A DNA stretch of 64,000 nucleotides from Flavobacterium sp. UBA7665 (GTDB taxonomy: Bacteria; Bacteroidota; Bacteroidia; Flavobacteriales; Flavobacteriaceae), in NCBI GenBank assembly GCA_002483285.1, contig DLHP01000036.1, positions 1-64,000 on the forward strand, given 5' to 3'. The stretch's first letter is position 1. The number at the start of each line of letters is the position of its first letter. Both the position numbers and the translations under genes were made by a program. Positions 18,836 to 26,576 of the stretch are shown here, in pieces. The notes beneath the pieces are model-generated. The model saw only the letters and a program-made list of their open reading frames with translations. It was not told the DNA's origin and made no database searches.

Positions 18836-19684
18836 ATGTCAATAATTACCCTGACGACAGACTACGGATTGAAAGACCACTTTGTCGGTGCCTTAAAAGG
18901 GAAAATAGTTTCGGAGTACGCCGACGCCACTATAATTGACATTTCACACGACATCGACCCGTTCAATACTGCAGAGGCGAGTTACATCATCGGTGCGGCT
19001 TACAAGAGTTTCCCAAAAGGAACCGTGCACCTCATTGGCGTCGACGCCGAACGCAATGATGAAAACCAGCACATCGCCATCCAATGGAATGACCACTACT
19101 TCATTGGCGCCGACAACGGGATTTTGGGTATGCTCACGCAAAAAATCGTCCCGCAGAAAATGGTGGCGATCAACATCCATGACCGTTTGCCTGTAGATAC
19201 CACCGATCTTGATGTTTTTGTCACCGTAGCCTGCCACATTGCCAAAGGCGGACTTCTCAATGTGATTGGAAAGGAAATCACCGCGATCAAACAAATGACC
19301 GAATTGCAGCCCGTAGTTTCGGCCGATAAAAACGCAATCAAAGGATATGTCGTCTACATTGACCATTTTGGCAACGTAGTCACGAACATTTCGCGTCAAT
19401 TGTTTCTCGATGTCGCCAAAGGCCGTCCGTATGAGATCCCGCTAATGCAACACAAAAACCAACGTCGGTCGAGCCCAATCAAGAATATCTGGGCCAAATA
19501 CTCTGACATTGCCAGTACCGGAAATTACGGCATCAAGAATTACGAAGGCGACAAACTCGCTATTTTCAATGAAGCCGGGTTTCTTGAAATCGCCATCTTC
19601 AGGAGCAACCCGATGAATGTGGGCAGTGCTTCGAGCTTGCTGGGTTTGGGTTATCGCGATGTCATTACGATTCAATTTTTATAA
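18836..19684 (+). CDS. S-adenosyl-L-methionine hydroxide adenosyltransferase (DUF62)
   Basis: A 282-residue enzyme related to fluorinase and chlorinase that hydrolyses SAM to adenosine and methionine. The ATG beginning MSIITLTTDYGLKDHFVG was chosen because that sequence is the conserved family N-terminus; an upstream TTG would add 19 unrelated residues. The Asp-Arg-His set typical of the hydroxide-using branch can be placed at GVDAERND (about residues 63-70) and ACHIAKG (about 120). The C-terminal domain carries IDHFGNVVTNI and ends with the SASSLLGLGYRD segment. Genes of this family are usually housekeeping in flavobacteria; no halogenase pathway is nearby. Confidence 0.9.
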   Translation: MSIITLTTDYGLKDHFVGALKGKIVSEYADATIIDISHDIDPFNTAEASYIIGAAYKSFPKGTVHLIGVDAERNDENQHIAIQWNDHYFIGADNGILGMLTQKIVPQKMVAINIHDRLPVDTTDLDVFVTVACHIAKGGLLNVIGKEITAIKQMTELQPVVSADKNAIKGYVVYIDHFGNVVTNISRQLFLDVAKGRPYEIPLMQHKNQRRSSPIKNIWAKYSDIASTGNYGIKNYEGDKLAIFNEAGFLEIAIFRSNPMNVGSASSLLGLGYRDVITIQFL

Positions 19685-19724
19685 AACGGATTTTGTAAAT
19701 TCGCCACGCCAAAAGAAAAAAAAC

Positions 19725-20021
19725 ATGTTTGTACGCATCGTAAAAATGAGTTTCCACGAAGAACATATCGCGGCTTTCCTAGACAATTTCGAATTGATGA
19801 AAACCAGGATACGAAATGCCCAAGGCAACCGTTTACTTGAATTGTACCAGGACAAAAACGACCCGCGGATTTTCTTTACCTACAGCTATTGGGAAACCGA
19901 GGAAGACCTTGAAAACTATCGCCAATCCGAATTGTTCTACGACGTCTGGGCGTTCACCAAGAAATTGTTCAATGCCAAACCCGAAGCCTGGAGCGTAGAC
20001 AAATTAGTAAGCTTACAATAA
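19725..20021 (+). CDS. Antibiotic biosynthesis monooxygenase (ABM) domain protein
   Basis: A 98-residue cytoplasmic protein with a ferredoxin-like dimeric alpha/beta-barrel fold of the ABM/YgiN type. It begins MFVRIVKMSF, with the typical LLELYQDKNDPRIFFTYSYW strand and a C-terminal LFNAKPEAWSVDKLV helix. The ATG start drops 36 upstream residues that overlap the end of the preceding gene in another frame. Members range from quinol monooxygenases to heme-degrading enzymes; no specific substrate residues can be assigned. It sits 40 bases after the SAM enzyme gene and before gldF. Confidence 0.82.
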   Translation: MFVRIVKMSFHEEHIAAFLDNFELMKTRIRNAQGNRLLELYQDKNDPRIFFTYSYWETEEDLENYRQSELFYDVWAFTKKLFNAKPEAWSVDKLVSLQ

Positions 20022-20042
20022 GTATTAATCTCAAAAGTAAGG

Positions 20043-20082
20043 CCTCAGAACCTCAGTTCCTTAGCGCCTCAGCACCTTAAAA
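20043..20082 (+). repeat. Degenerate octamer tandem tract upstream of gldF
   Basis: Five consecutive degenerate 8-mers: CCTCAGAA, CCTCAGTT, CCTTAGCG, CCTCAGCA, CCTTAAAA. The tract ends exactly at the gldF start codon, so it replaces the usual AT-rich leader. Confidence 0.7.
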
Positions 20083-20814
20083 ATGAAATCCATACTCCTC
20101 AGAGAAATAAAATCCTTCTTCGGATCGCCCGTCGGTTATCTCGTCATCGCGATTTTCCTGCTGTTCAACGGCCTGTTCGTTTGGGTGTTTGAAGGCGATT
20201 ACAACATCCTCAACAGTGGTTTTGCCGATATGAGCCCGTTTTTTACCATCGCACCCTGGATCTTAATTTTCCTGATTCCCGCGGTGACCATGCGGAGTTT
20301 CTCGGACGAAAAAAAACAAGGAACACTTGAATTGCTTTTAACTAAACCACTGAGCCTCTGGCAGATTGTTTCAGGGAAATTTTTTGGTGCGATGCTGTTG
20401 ATTGTCATTGCGATTGTCCCGACTTTCATTTATGTCTATGTGATATCCAACCTCGGCATGCCCGCCGGCAATATCGATATGGGCAGTACGATGGGATCGT
20501 ATTTTGGACTGTTGTTTTTGATTGCGGCTTATTCAGCTATCGGAATTTTCACTTCGACACTTTCAGAGAATCAGGTTGTGGCGTTCATCTTATCGGTTTT
20601 TGGATGTTTTGTTTTCTACTTTGCTTTCGAGGCTGCTTCGACTTTATCGCCCGATTTTGAGAATATCATTGCCGCCGTAGGCATGGACAGCCACTTTAAA
20701 AGCATGAGCCGCGGCGTGATTGACACCCGCGATGTCTTGTATTTCGTGAGTATTGCCGTGGCCTTCCTCGCCCTGACTGTTTACAAACTAAAATCGATCA
20801 AAGGCAATGGATAA
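20083..20814 (+). CDS. gldF: Gliding motility ABC transporter permease GldF
   Basis: A 243-residue inner-membrane permease, about six membrane segments, of the ABC-2 type. Recognisable stretches are MKSILLREIKSFFGSPVGYL at the N-terminus, TIAPWILIFLIPAVTMRSFS near residue 64 and KKQGTLELLLTKPLSLWQIV near 86. In Flavobacterium johnsoniae GldF works with GldA (ATPase, not in this window) and GldG in an ABC transporter once linked to gliding. The stop codon overlaps the gldG start by eight bases, so the two are translationally coupled. Confidence 0.94.
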   Translation: MKSILLREIKSFFGSPVGYLVIAIFLLFNGLFVWVFEGDYNILNSGFADMSPFFTIAPWILIFLIPAVTMRSFSDEKKQGTLELLLTKPLSLWQIVSGKFFGAMLLIVIAIVPTFIYVYVISNLGMPAGNIDMGSTMGSYFGLLFLIAAYSAIGIFTSTLSENQVVAFILSVFGCFVFYFAFEAASTLSPDFENIIAAVGMDSHFKSMSRGVIDTRDVLYFVSIAVAFLALTVYKLKSIKGNG

Positions 20815-22486
20815 AAGACACCACCTCAAGGCCTTACTTTTTACGCTCGTTGTACTGATAGTGCTCAACGCGGTCGGGACGCAGTTTTTCTACCGTTTCG
20901 ATTTGACCCAAGACAAACGTTACACGCTCTCGCCTACTTCGCTTAAAATTCTCAAGGACGTTAAGGATCCGCTGATTGTGGATGTGTTCCTCAAAGGGCA
21001 ATTCCCGGGCGAATTCAAGAAACTACAGACCGAAACCCAACAACTACTCGAAGAGTTTAAGGCCTACAACAAGAATGTAACCTTCCAGTTTGTCAATCCG
21101 ATAGAGAATGAAGAAGAGCGCGATACGATTATGCAATCGTTCCTCGACCGTGGACTAACGCCGGTTAACGTCACCATCGATGACAAAGGCAAACAAACCC
21201 AGGAAGTAGTTTTCCCTTGGGCAATCGCAACTTACAATGGCCGAAGCGTCAAGGTACCGTTGCTCAAGAACCTCATGGGAGCCTCAACTGCGGAAAAAGT
21301 AGTCACTTCGGTACAACATTTAGAGTATGCATTTGCGAACGCCTTCAACACGATTTCGAAACCCAAGGAAAAGAAAGTGGCCGTGATCAAAGGCAATGGC
21401 GAGTTGCACGATATTTTGATGGCTGATTTTATCAAACAGGTACGCGAGAATTATTTCATCGGAACCTTCACGCTCGATTCGGTTGTCAAAAAACCCAATG
21501 AAAGCCTGGCTTACCTCAAGAAATATGACCTAGCCATCATCGCCAAACCCACCGAGAAATTCTCGGATGCCGAAAAGTTGGTGCTCGACCAGTTTGTCAT
21601 GAACGGCGGCAAGACCTTATGGCTCGTGGATCAGGTGAATATTGAGATGGACAGCCTCTACAACGACCAAGGCGCATCATTGGCGTTCCCGATGGATTTG
21701 AACCTCAATGATATGCTGTTCAAATACGGTGTGCGCATCAACCCGGTATTGGTCAAGGATGTCATGGCGGCGCCCATTGCGCTGGCAACCGGTGAACAAG
21801 GCAGCGCGACGCAATACACCCAGTATCCATGGTTCTATGCGCCATTGGTGTATCCAACGGTCAAGCACCCGATTGTGAGCAACCTTGACGCGGTCAAATT
21901 CGATTACGCCAACGCGATCGATACGCTTAAAAACGGCATCAAAAAAACCCTGCTCCTGCAGTCATCGCCTTATTCTAAATTTGTGGGCGCGCCGGTTGAA
22001 GTAAACCTTGCAATGGTCAATGAACGCCCGGAACAAAGCGAATTTAAAGGAACAGGGAATATCCCTATGGCGGTTTTGCTCGAAGGGAAATTCCATTCGG
22101 TGTATGAAAACCGCGTATTGCCGTTTGAAGAGAAAGGCTTCAGGCCTATCGGCGCCGCAAACAAAATGATTGTGATTTCTGACGGTGATGTGATCAAAAA
22201 CCAACTCGATAAAAACTTCCAACCGCTCGAGCTCGGCTATGACAAATGGACCAACAAGCTCTACGGAAACAAGGAATTTCTAATGAATTGCGTGAATTAC
22301 CTACTCGACGACAGCGGACTTATTAACATTCGCAGCAAGCAAGTCAACCTGCCTTTGCTCGACAAGCAAAAAGTGTATGACAATTATACGGCGACCCAAG
22401 TGATAACTGTCGGACTACCAATTGTACTTCTGGCTATTTTCGGGCTTTTGTTCACGTTCTTGCGCAAACGCAAATACGCGGTTTAA
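20807..22486 (+). CDS. gldG: Gliding motility ABC transporter component GldG
   Basis: A 559-residue membrane protein. One N-terminal hydrophobic segment (LLFTLVVLIVLNAVGTQFF) and one C-terminal segment (VITVGLPIVLLAIFGLLFTFL) flank a large periplasmic domain of the ABC-type 'uncharacterised transport system' (GldG/YhfS-like) family. Diagnostic sequence includes RFDLTQDKRYTLSP after the first segment and GKTLWLVDQVNIEMDSL near residue 266. It starts inside gldF. Its exact contribution to gliding is not settled in the literature I know; the call rests on synteny with gldF and the domain pattern. Confidence 0.94.
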   Translation: MDKRHHLKALLFTLVVLIVLNAVGTQFFYRFDLTQDKRYTLSPTSLKILKDVKDPLIVDVFLKGQFPGEFKKLQTETQQLLEEFKAYNKNVTFQFVNPIENEEERDTIMQSFLDRGLTPVNVTIDDKGKQTQEVVFPWAIATYNGRSVKVPLLKNLMGASTAEKVVTSVQHLEYAFANAFNTISKPKEKKVAVIKGNGELHDILMADFIKQVRENYFIGTFTLDSVVKKPNESLAYLKKYDLAIIAKPTEKFSDAEKLVLDQFVMNGGKTLWLVDQVNIEMDSLYNDQGASLAFPMDLNLNDMLFKYGVRINPVLVKDVMAAPIALATGEQGSATQYTQYPWFYAPLVYPTVKHPIVSNLDAVKFDYANAIDTLKNGIKKTLLLQSSPYSKFVGAPVEVNLAMVNERPEQSEFKGTGNIPMAVLLEGKFHSVYENRVLPFEEKGFRPIGAANKMIVISDGDVIKNQLDKNFQPLELGYDKWTNKLYGNKEFLMNCVNYLLDDSGLINIRSKQVNLPLLDKQKVYDNYTATQVITVGLPIVLLAIFGLLFTFLRKRKYAV

Positions 22487-22502
22487 TGTTAATAAAATTC
22501 TT

Positions 22503-22532
22503 TTTGATATTTGACGGTTTAGGATATATTTG
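22503..22532 (+). promoter_or_regulatory. Promoter of dnaN
   Basis: TTTG followed after 18 bases by TATATTTG, a near-perfect match to the Bacteroidota TTTG-N19-TAnnTTTG promoter. It starts 16 bases after the gldG stop and about 44 bases before the dnaN ATG, so dnaN can be transcribed independently of gldFG. Confidence 0.75.
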
Positions 22533-22575
22533 TAAAATGTAGCACCGAGCGGCTACGCCAAAAAATTATATGCAA

Positions 22576-23694
22576 ATGAAATTTATAGTATCGAGTTCGT
22601 ACTTATTAAAACAACTTCAGGTATTGGGAAGTGTGATCAACAGCAGCAATACCTTACCCATCTTAGACAATTTCCTTTTTGAATTAGACAATAAAACGCT
22701 GACGGTTTCGGCTTCTGACCTTGAAACCACCATGTCGGCTACCTTAGAAATCGATTCTACAAGCAAAGGAAGTGTTGCCGTTCCTGCCAAACTGTTGCTT
22801 GAAATCCTCAAGACGTTCCCTGAACAGCCACTCACCTTTACCGTTGAGGAAAACAGTACGATTGAGATTAGCTCGAATTCTGGTAAATATGCTTTGGCTT
22901 ACGCTCCGGGTGAAGAGTTTCCAAAATCAGTGAGCTTAGACGATCCTTCTACTACTTTGGTTCCGGCCGATGTTTTGGCAACAGCAGTAAGCAAAACGAT
23001 TTTTGCCGCCGGAAACGACGATCTGCGTCCGGTGATGTCTGGGGTGTTTTTCCAATTTTCTCCCGAAGGTTTGACTTTCGTGGCCACCGACGCACACAAA
23101 CTCGTAAAGTATGCACGTACGGATGTGAAGGCTTCTCAGGTTGCCGATTTCATCATGCCTAAAAAGCCTTTGAATATTTTAAAAAGCATCCTTGGCGCTT
23201 CTGATGCCGAGGTGAAAATTGAATACAACGATTCGAATGCGACGTTCTCTTTTGACAATTACATTTTGTTGTGTAGGTTGATCGATGGGAAATACCCCAA
23301 TTACGAAGCGGTAATCCCAAAGGAAAATCCGAACAAATTGGTAATCGATCGTACGCAGTTCTTGAATTCGGTGCGGCGTGTGGCGATTTTCTCGAATAAG
23401 ACCACACACCAAATCCGACTCAAAATTGCGGGTGCCGAGCTCAACATTTCTGCCGAAGACATCGATTACTCGAACAAAGCAGAAGAGCGTTTGACCTGTG
23501 ATTACCAAGGTGACGATATGCAAATTGGCTTCAACTCGCGTTTCCTTACCGAAATGCTTACGAACCTGCAATCGGACATGATCATGCTTGAAATGTCGTT
23601 GCCCAATCGCGCCGGAATCTTAACACCCGTCGATGGACTCGAAGACGGTGAAACAGTGACCATGCTGGTCATGCCGGTGATGCTCAACAACTAA
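22576..23694 (+). CDS. dnaN: DNA polymerase III subunit beta (sliding clamp)
   Basis: The 372-residue ring-forming clamp that tethers the replicative polymerase to DNA. Three similar domains of about 120 residues are readable: MKFIVSSSYLLKQL to about 125, LVPADVLATAVSKTIFA to about 245, and KLVIDRTQFLNSVRRVAIFS to the end. The C-terminal hydrophobic pocket region LVMPVMLNN is present. The second of two nearby ATGs (MKFIV) is preferred because clamp proteins begin this way; the first would add only MQ. Here dnaN is next to gldFG rather than dnaA, a common situation in Bacteroidota. Confidence 0.96.
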   Translation: MKFIVSSSYLLKQLQVLGSVINSSNTLPILDNFLFELDNKTLTVSASDLETTMSATLEIDSTSKGSVAVPAKLLLEILKTFPEQPLTFTVEENSTIEISSNSGKYALAYAPGEEFPKSVSLDDPSTTLVPADVLATAVSKTIFAAGNDDLRPVMSGVFFQFSPEGLTFVATDAHKLVKYARTDVKASQVADFIMPKKPLNILKSILGASDAEVKIEYNDSNATFSFDNYILLCRLIDGKYPNYEAVIPKENPNKLVIDRTQFLNSVRRVAIFSNKTTHQIRLKIAGAELNISAEDIDYSNKAEERLTCDYQGDDMQIGFNSRFLTEMLTNLQSDMIMLEMSLPNRAGILTPVDGLEDGETVTMLVMPVMLNN

Positions 23695-23715
23695 CCTAAC
23701 CAACCTTTATACCTA

Positions 23716-23750
23716 AAACCGTTCAGCCTTGCGTTGGACGGTTTTTTTTT
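23716..23750 (+). terminator. Intrinsic terminator of dnaN
   Basis: Stem AAACCGTTCAG - loop - TGGACGGTTT followed by nine T's, about 20 bases after the dnaN stop. Confidence 0.88.
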
Positions 23751-23983
23751 GCTTTGTTTAATCCCAATTGAGGATTGATGCTTCTATGTGTTTGGTGAAT
23801 GTTAATCCATACGCAGCAAAATGCACTTACTGTTAAATTACCGCAATGTGCATAAGTTTTGCGTCAAAAAGTTTTGTAATCCATCTTAAATTATTAAAAT
23901 TACATTCCAATATATTAACCCACATGGCGGAACCGAAAAGCCTTACGAGTAGGAAAACAACCAAAAAATTAATACAATAACTT

Positions 23984-24682
23984 ATGAAGAAAAATGTACT
24001 TGCAGGTTTGATTTGTATGGCCGTAGGATTTTCGGCAAGCGCCCAAAAACTCGATAAATTCGGGGCAGATTTGGCTAAGAAAAGTGTAATGGGAAAAGAA
24101 ATCAGAGTTCCTTACACTGACCTCTCAAGCTATTACGGATACATCAAGCCGGGTTCGGCTCCAGACGAAGTAAAAGGTGGTAAAAAAATGTACTATGTAT
24201 ACGTTTGGATTCCGGTTGCTGCACCAGAAATCGGTGTTCGTATGATTTCTCCTGTGCCAGACAGCATGAAACCATCAGACAAGGATTACGTAACAGCAGA
24301 TTATACTGCAAACGCAGCCGATACTAAAAACTTCTTCGATACCTGGGTTTCTCTTGAAAGAGCCGATGGAATCCTAAAATTAGAAGACGTTGCCGCTAAA
24401 GCCAAAGGAGCCAAATGGACGGTAATCGACCAAAATGACGACTCGAGCGAAATGCCAGCACAACCTTCAGGTAGCAAATACAATTCATTGATGCGTATCA
24501 CTAGTGAGGTTTCTAATCCTGTAAAATCTTTGGTTATGGGATTGTACAGAATTGGTTTCACTACTTACAAGCACGGAGAAGTTCAGGGAAGTTTCCTTGC
24601 ACAAATCGGCGCACCAGTTAAACTACCAGGCGTTGCTATTGCTGCAAAACCTGCTGATTTGGCTGCCGCTGCCAAAAAATAA
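23984..24682 (+). CDS. LipL32-like surface protein
   Basis: A 232-residue exported protein that resembles LipL32, the major outer-surface lipoprotein of pathogenic Leptospira. Residues 42-90 (PYTDLSSYYGYIKPGSAP, then YVYVWIPVAAPEIGVRMISP) and 115-130 (NFFDTWVSLER) track LipL32 closely, as do KYNSLMRI at 165-172 and GLYRIGFTTYKHGEVQGSF further on. The residues I recall as LipL32 calcium ligands have counterparts: D119, T120, D152, D153 and Y166. The signal peptide ends in SASA-QKLD, a signal peptidase I type site; the only nearby cysteine (AGLIC) lacks a small residue at -1, so it is probably not a lipoprotein. It is followed by its own terminator. Function is unknown. Confidence 0.85.
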   Translation: MKKNVLAGLICMAVGFSASAQKLDKFGADLAKKSVMGKEIRVPYTDLSSYYGYIKPGSAPDEVKGGKKMYYVYVWIPVAAPEIGVRMISPVPDSMKPSDKDYVTADYTANAADTKNFFDTWVSLERADGILKLEDVAAKAKGAKWTVIDQNDDSSEMPAQPSGSKYNSLMRITSEVSNPVKSLVMGLYRIGFTTYKHGEVQGSFLAQIGAPVKLPGVAIAAKPADLAAAAKK

Positions 24683-24702
24683 ACCCAATTATTTTGATAG
24701 GA

Positions 24703-24745
24703 TAAACCGTCGGATTGCATTGCAATACGGCGGTTTTTCTTTTTT
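24703..24745 (+). terminator. Intrinsic terminator of the LipL32-like gene
   Basis: AAACCGTCG - GATTGCATTGCAATA - CGGCGGTTT followed by T-rich sequence. It runs up to the stop codon of the convergent universal stress protein gene. Confidence 0.8.
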
Positions 24746-25571
24746 AGTCGTGTAGCGCGAGTATGGGAATCTTAAGATGGAATGCGAGTTTTTTGGTAAG
24801 GCTTGTATGAAACATTCCCTCGAAAAAACCCTTATGGTGTTTGGGCATGGCAATCATATTGATTTGGTGGGACGCAATAAAATGCAAAATTTCGCCTTCG
24901 ACATCCTCAGAGCGCGTGATATGGAAATCCATTTTTTCATAAGCAATTCCTTGTTTCCAGGCTTCAATGTCACGCTGGCCTGTATTATCGCTATTTTCAA
25001 CGTAGAGACAAGTGATCCGCGATTTGAAAGCAATGGCCAATGCAATGACCTTATCCAGTAAAGGGCGGTCTTCTGCTTTGAATTTGGTTGTAAAAAGGAT
25101 GTGGCTCGCCCGCTCGTAGGCGCAACCTTCGGGAATAGCCAAAACCACCGATTTGCTGTGGTGCATCACTTTCTCGGTCACCGAACCCAAAAATGTCGAC
25201 GCCAATCCCTGCGCTCCTTTGGTTCCCATTACAATATAGTCGATTACTTCCTGGTCGGTGATGCGATGGATGCTATCAATTAAGTTGCCGCTCTCCAATA
25301 CATTGCTGATCTTGATGTGCCCTAGCCCATTCTTCTCGGCAATCTCGCGCAAAACCGGAATATGGTGTTTGTAATTCTCAAAGTTGCTGAGTTCGGTCAC
25401 CTCATAAATATCAAGCAGATATACCGGCACCTGTATGTAGTCTACTTGCGGCAGTTCGTAAACGTGTAGCGTAATGATTTCGGCGCCGATACTTTCTGCA
25501 AATTGCAAGGCGTAAACAAAAGCATTGTTGGCTGTTTGGGAAAAGTCGGTGGGGAACAGTATTTTTTTCAT
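24744..25571 (-). CDS. Two-domain universal stress protein (UspA family)
   Basis: A 275-residue cytoplasmic protein made of two tandem Usp domains. The first opens MKKILFPTDFSQTANNAFVY and holds the ATP-binding pattern VMGTKGAQG...GSVTEKV near residues 124-142. The second starts near ASHILFTTKFKAEDRPLL and ends KLAFHLKIPILALHD, with a looser nucleotide motif (AMPKHHKG). Tandem Usp proteins are usual in Bacteroidota and respond to starvation or stress elsewhere; regulation here is not visible. The stop codon abuts the terminator of the LipL32-like gene. Confidence 0.92.
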   Translation of the reverse strand: MKKILFPTDFSQTANNAFVYALQFAESIGAEIITLHVYELPQVDYIQVPVYLLDIYEVTELSNFENYKHHIPVLREIAEKNGLGHIKISNVLESGNLIDSIHRITDQEVIDYIVMGTKGAQGLASTFLGSVTEKVMHHSKSVVLAIPEGCAYERASHILFTTKFKAEDRPLLDKVIALAIAFKSRITCLYVENSDNTGQRDIEAWKQGIAYEKMDFHITRSEDVEGEILHFIASHQINMIAMPKHHKGFFEGMFHTSLTKKLAFHLKIPILALHD

Positions 25572-25594
25572 TGATTTTTATTTTTCAGGGTTAC

Positions 25595-25724
25595 TTACAT
25601 TTGAAATATATTCCATTTGTGGCCGTCGGGATCCGAGAAAGCGAGGTCCCAAAGCAGTGTAAAACGTCCTTGTACGCTCGACATCCAACACAGTGAGGTT
25701 TTCCCAGATTTTTTTCGGTTCCAT
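25595..25724 (-). pseudogene. Collapsed VOC (glyoxalase/bleomycin-resistance) gene
   Basis: Only the two ends of a VOC-family gene remain. From the ATG at 25724 the sequence reads MEPKKIWENLTVLDVERTRT then FYTALG, a standard VOC N-terminus. In a different frame, the last 20 codons read LWDLAFSDPDGHKWNIFQM and stop at 25595-25597, which is a standard VOC C-terminus (SDPDGHxW). About 80 to 90 codons from the middle are missing and the junction is out of frame, so no functional protein is made. This is direct evidence of an internal deletion. An intact paralogue elsewhere in the genome is possible. Confidence 0.85.
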
Positions 25725-25849
25725 AAAAATACATTTAGTGTTAACGACTCTTAAAGTTAAGCAACCCATAGCGAATAGTAAACTGCGAAGCGATTTTTAT
25801 CTTTTATTTAACCCGGTCGCAGCCGAAAAGAGCTAAGATTAATTTATCG

Positions 25850-25878
25850 TTGGCATCGGTAGAATTTACCTATATTTG
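25850..25878 (+). promoter_or_regulatory. Promoter of the lipoprotein gene
   Basis: TTGG, a 17-base spacer and TATATTTG fit the Bacteroidota -33/-7 pattern, 22 bases upstream of the ATG of the lipoprotein gene. Confidence 0.65.
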
Positions 25879-25900
25879 ACGCCAAACCAAAACAAACTTT

Positions 25901-26452
25901 ATGAAAATTTCAAAATTAATGGGCGGCTTGGCTGCGTTAGCGTTGTTGTCTATCGGATGTTCATCAGATTCCGACAACCCGCCTGCAAACAACGTTGTCA
26001 TCCCAACCTACGCCATGACCTGGAAAATGAACGGTACCACATTCATGCGCAACAATACCTGGGGTAGGAATACCGCAATTTCTAATCTCTACACTTATTA
26101 TCCTGATGAAGAATTCATCCGTTTGCAAGGAACGGGAACGTTTACCAATGCCGATGGCGTAGAAATCAACATCATGATCAAACGCTCTGATCTTGTTGTG
26201 GGCACCTATCCCGTTAGCCATGACACCGAGGATGGCGTGGCCACCCATATCGACCTGATTAACAACGCCAATGACGAGTCTGAGAACACGCGCGAAGGTT
26301 CAATTACAATCACCGAAGTGAACCCTGTAGCCAAAACTGTCAAAGGCACCTTCCATTTCAAAACCAGCGACAATTCTGAAGGAACGCCTTACACGGTCAA
26401 CTTTGATGTTACACAAGGTACTTTCAATTACCGTTATGACATTGTAGAATAA
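25901..26452 (+). CDS. Hypothetical lipoprotein
   Basis: A 183-residue lipoprotein. The signal sequence ends LALLSIGCSSDSD, with lipobox SIGC and Cys20; the SSDSD after the cysteine resembles the Ser/Asp-rich export signal that sends Bacteroidota lipoproteins to the cell surface. The mature part is beta-rich (ATITYT-like strands, KTVKGTFHFKTSDNSEGTPY near the C-terminus) and resembles the DUF6252-like small flavobacterial lipoproteins, though I cannot assign a family firmly. It has its own promoter and terminator and is monocistronic. Confidence 0.75.
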   Translation: MKISKLMGGLAALALLSIGCSSDSDNPPANNVVIPTYAMTWKMNGTTFMRNNTWGRNTAISNLYTYYPDEEFIRLQGTGTFTNADGVEINIMIKRSDLVVGTYPVSHDTEDGVATHIDLINNANDESENTREGSITITEVNPVAKTVKGTFHFKTSDNSEGTPYTVNFDVTQGTFNYRYDIVE

Positions 26453-26474
26453 TGCAACTTCGATAAAGTAGTCA

Positions 26475-26504
26475 AAAGAACCCGAATTTTTTCGGGTTTT
26501 TTTA
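26475..26504 (+). terminator. Intrinsic terminator of the lipoprotein gene
   Basis: GAACCCGAA - TTTT - TTCGGGTT followed by a T run, about 25 bases after the stop codon. Confidence 0.88.
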
Positions 26505-26558
26505 TGCCCTACAGTTAGCGCTTAAGTTGGAGTTATGAATTTATCGCTCGTATTTGCT

Positions 26559-26566
26559 TACTTTTG
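26559..26566 (+). promoter_or_regulatory. -7 box of mnmE
   Basis: TACTTTTG matches TAnnTTTG and ends ten bases before the chosen mnmE ATG. Its position supports the internal ATG as the true start with a very short leader. Confidence 0.5.
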
Positions 26567-26576
26567 CCAAAAAAAG

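Noticed and set aside
18836..19684. Possible fluorinase or chlorinase activity of the SAM enzyme
   Set aside because: The Asp-Arg-His set and lack of a halogenation gene cluster indicate the hydroxide (hydrolase) branch rather than a halogenase.
26535..26576. Upstream start for mnmE adding 14 residues
   Set aside because: The extension covers the -7 promoter box and is not like the conserved MnmE N-terminus, which begins at the internal ATG.
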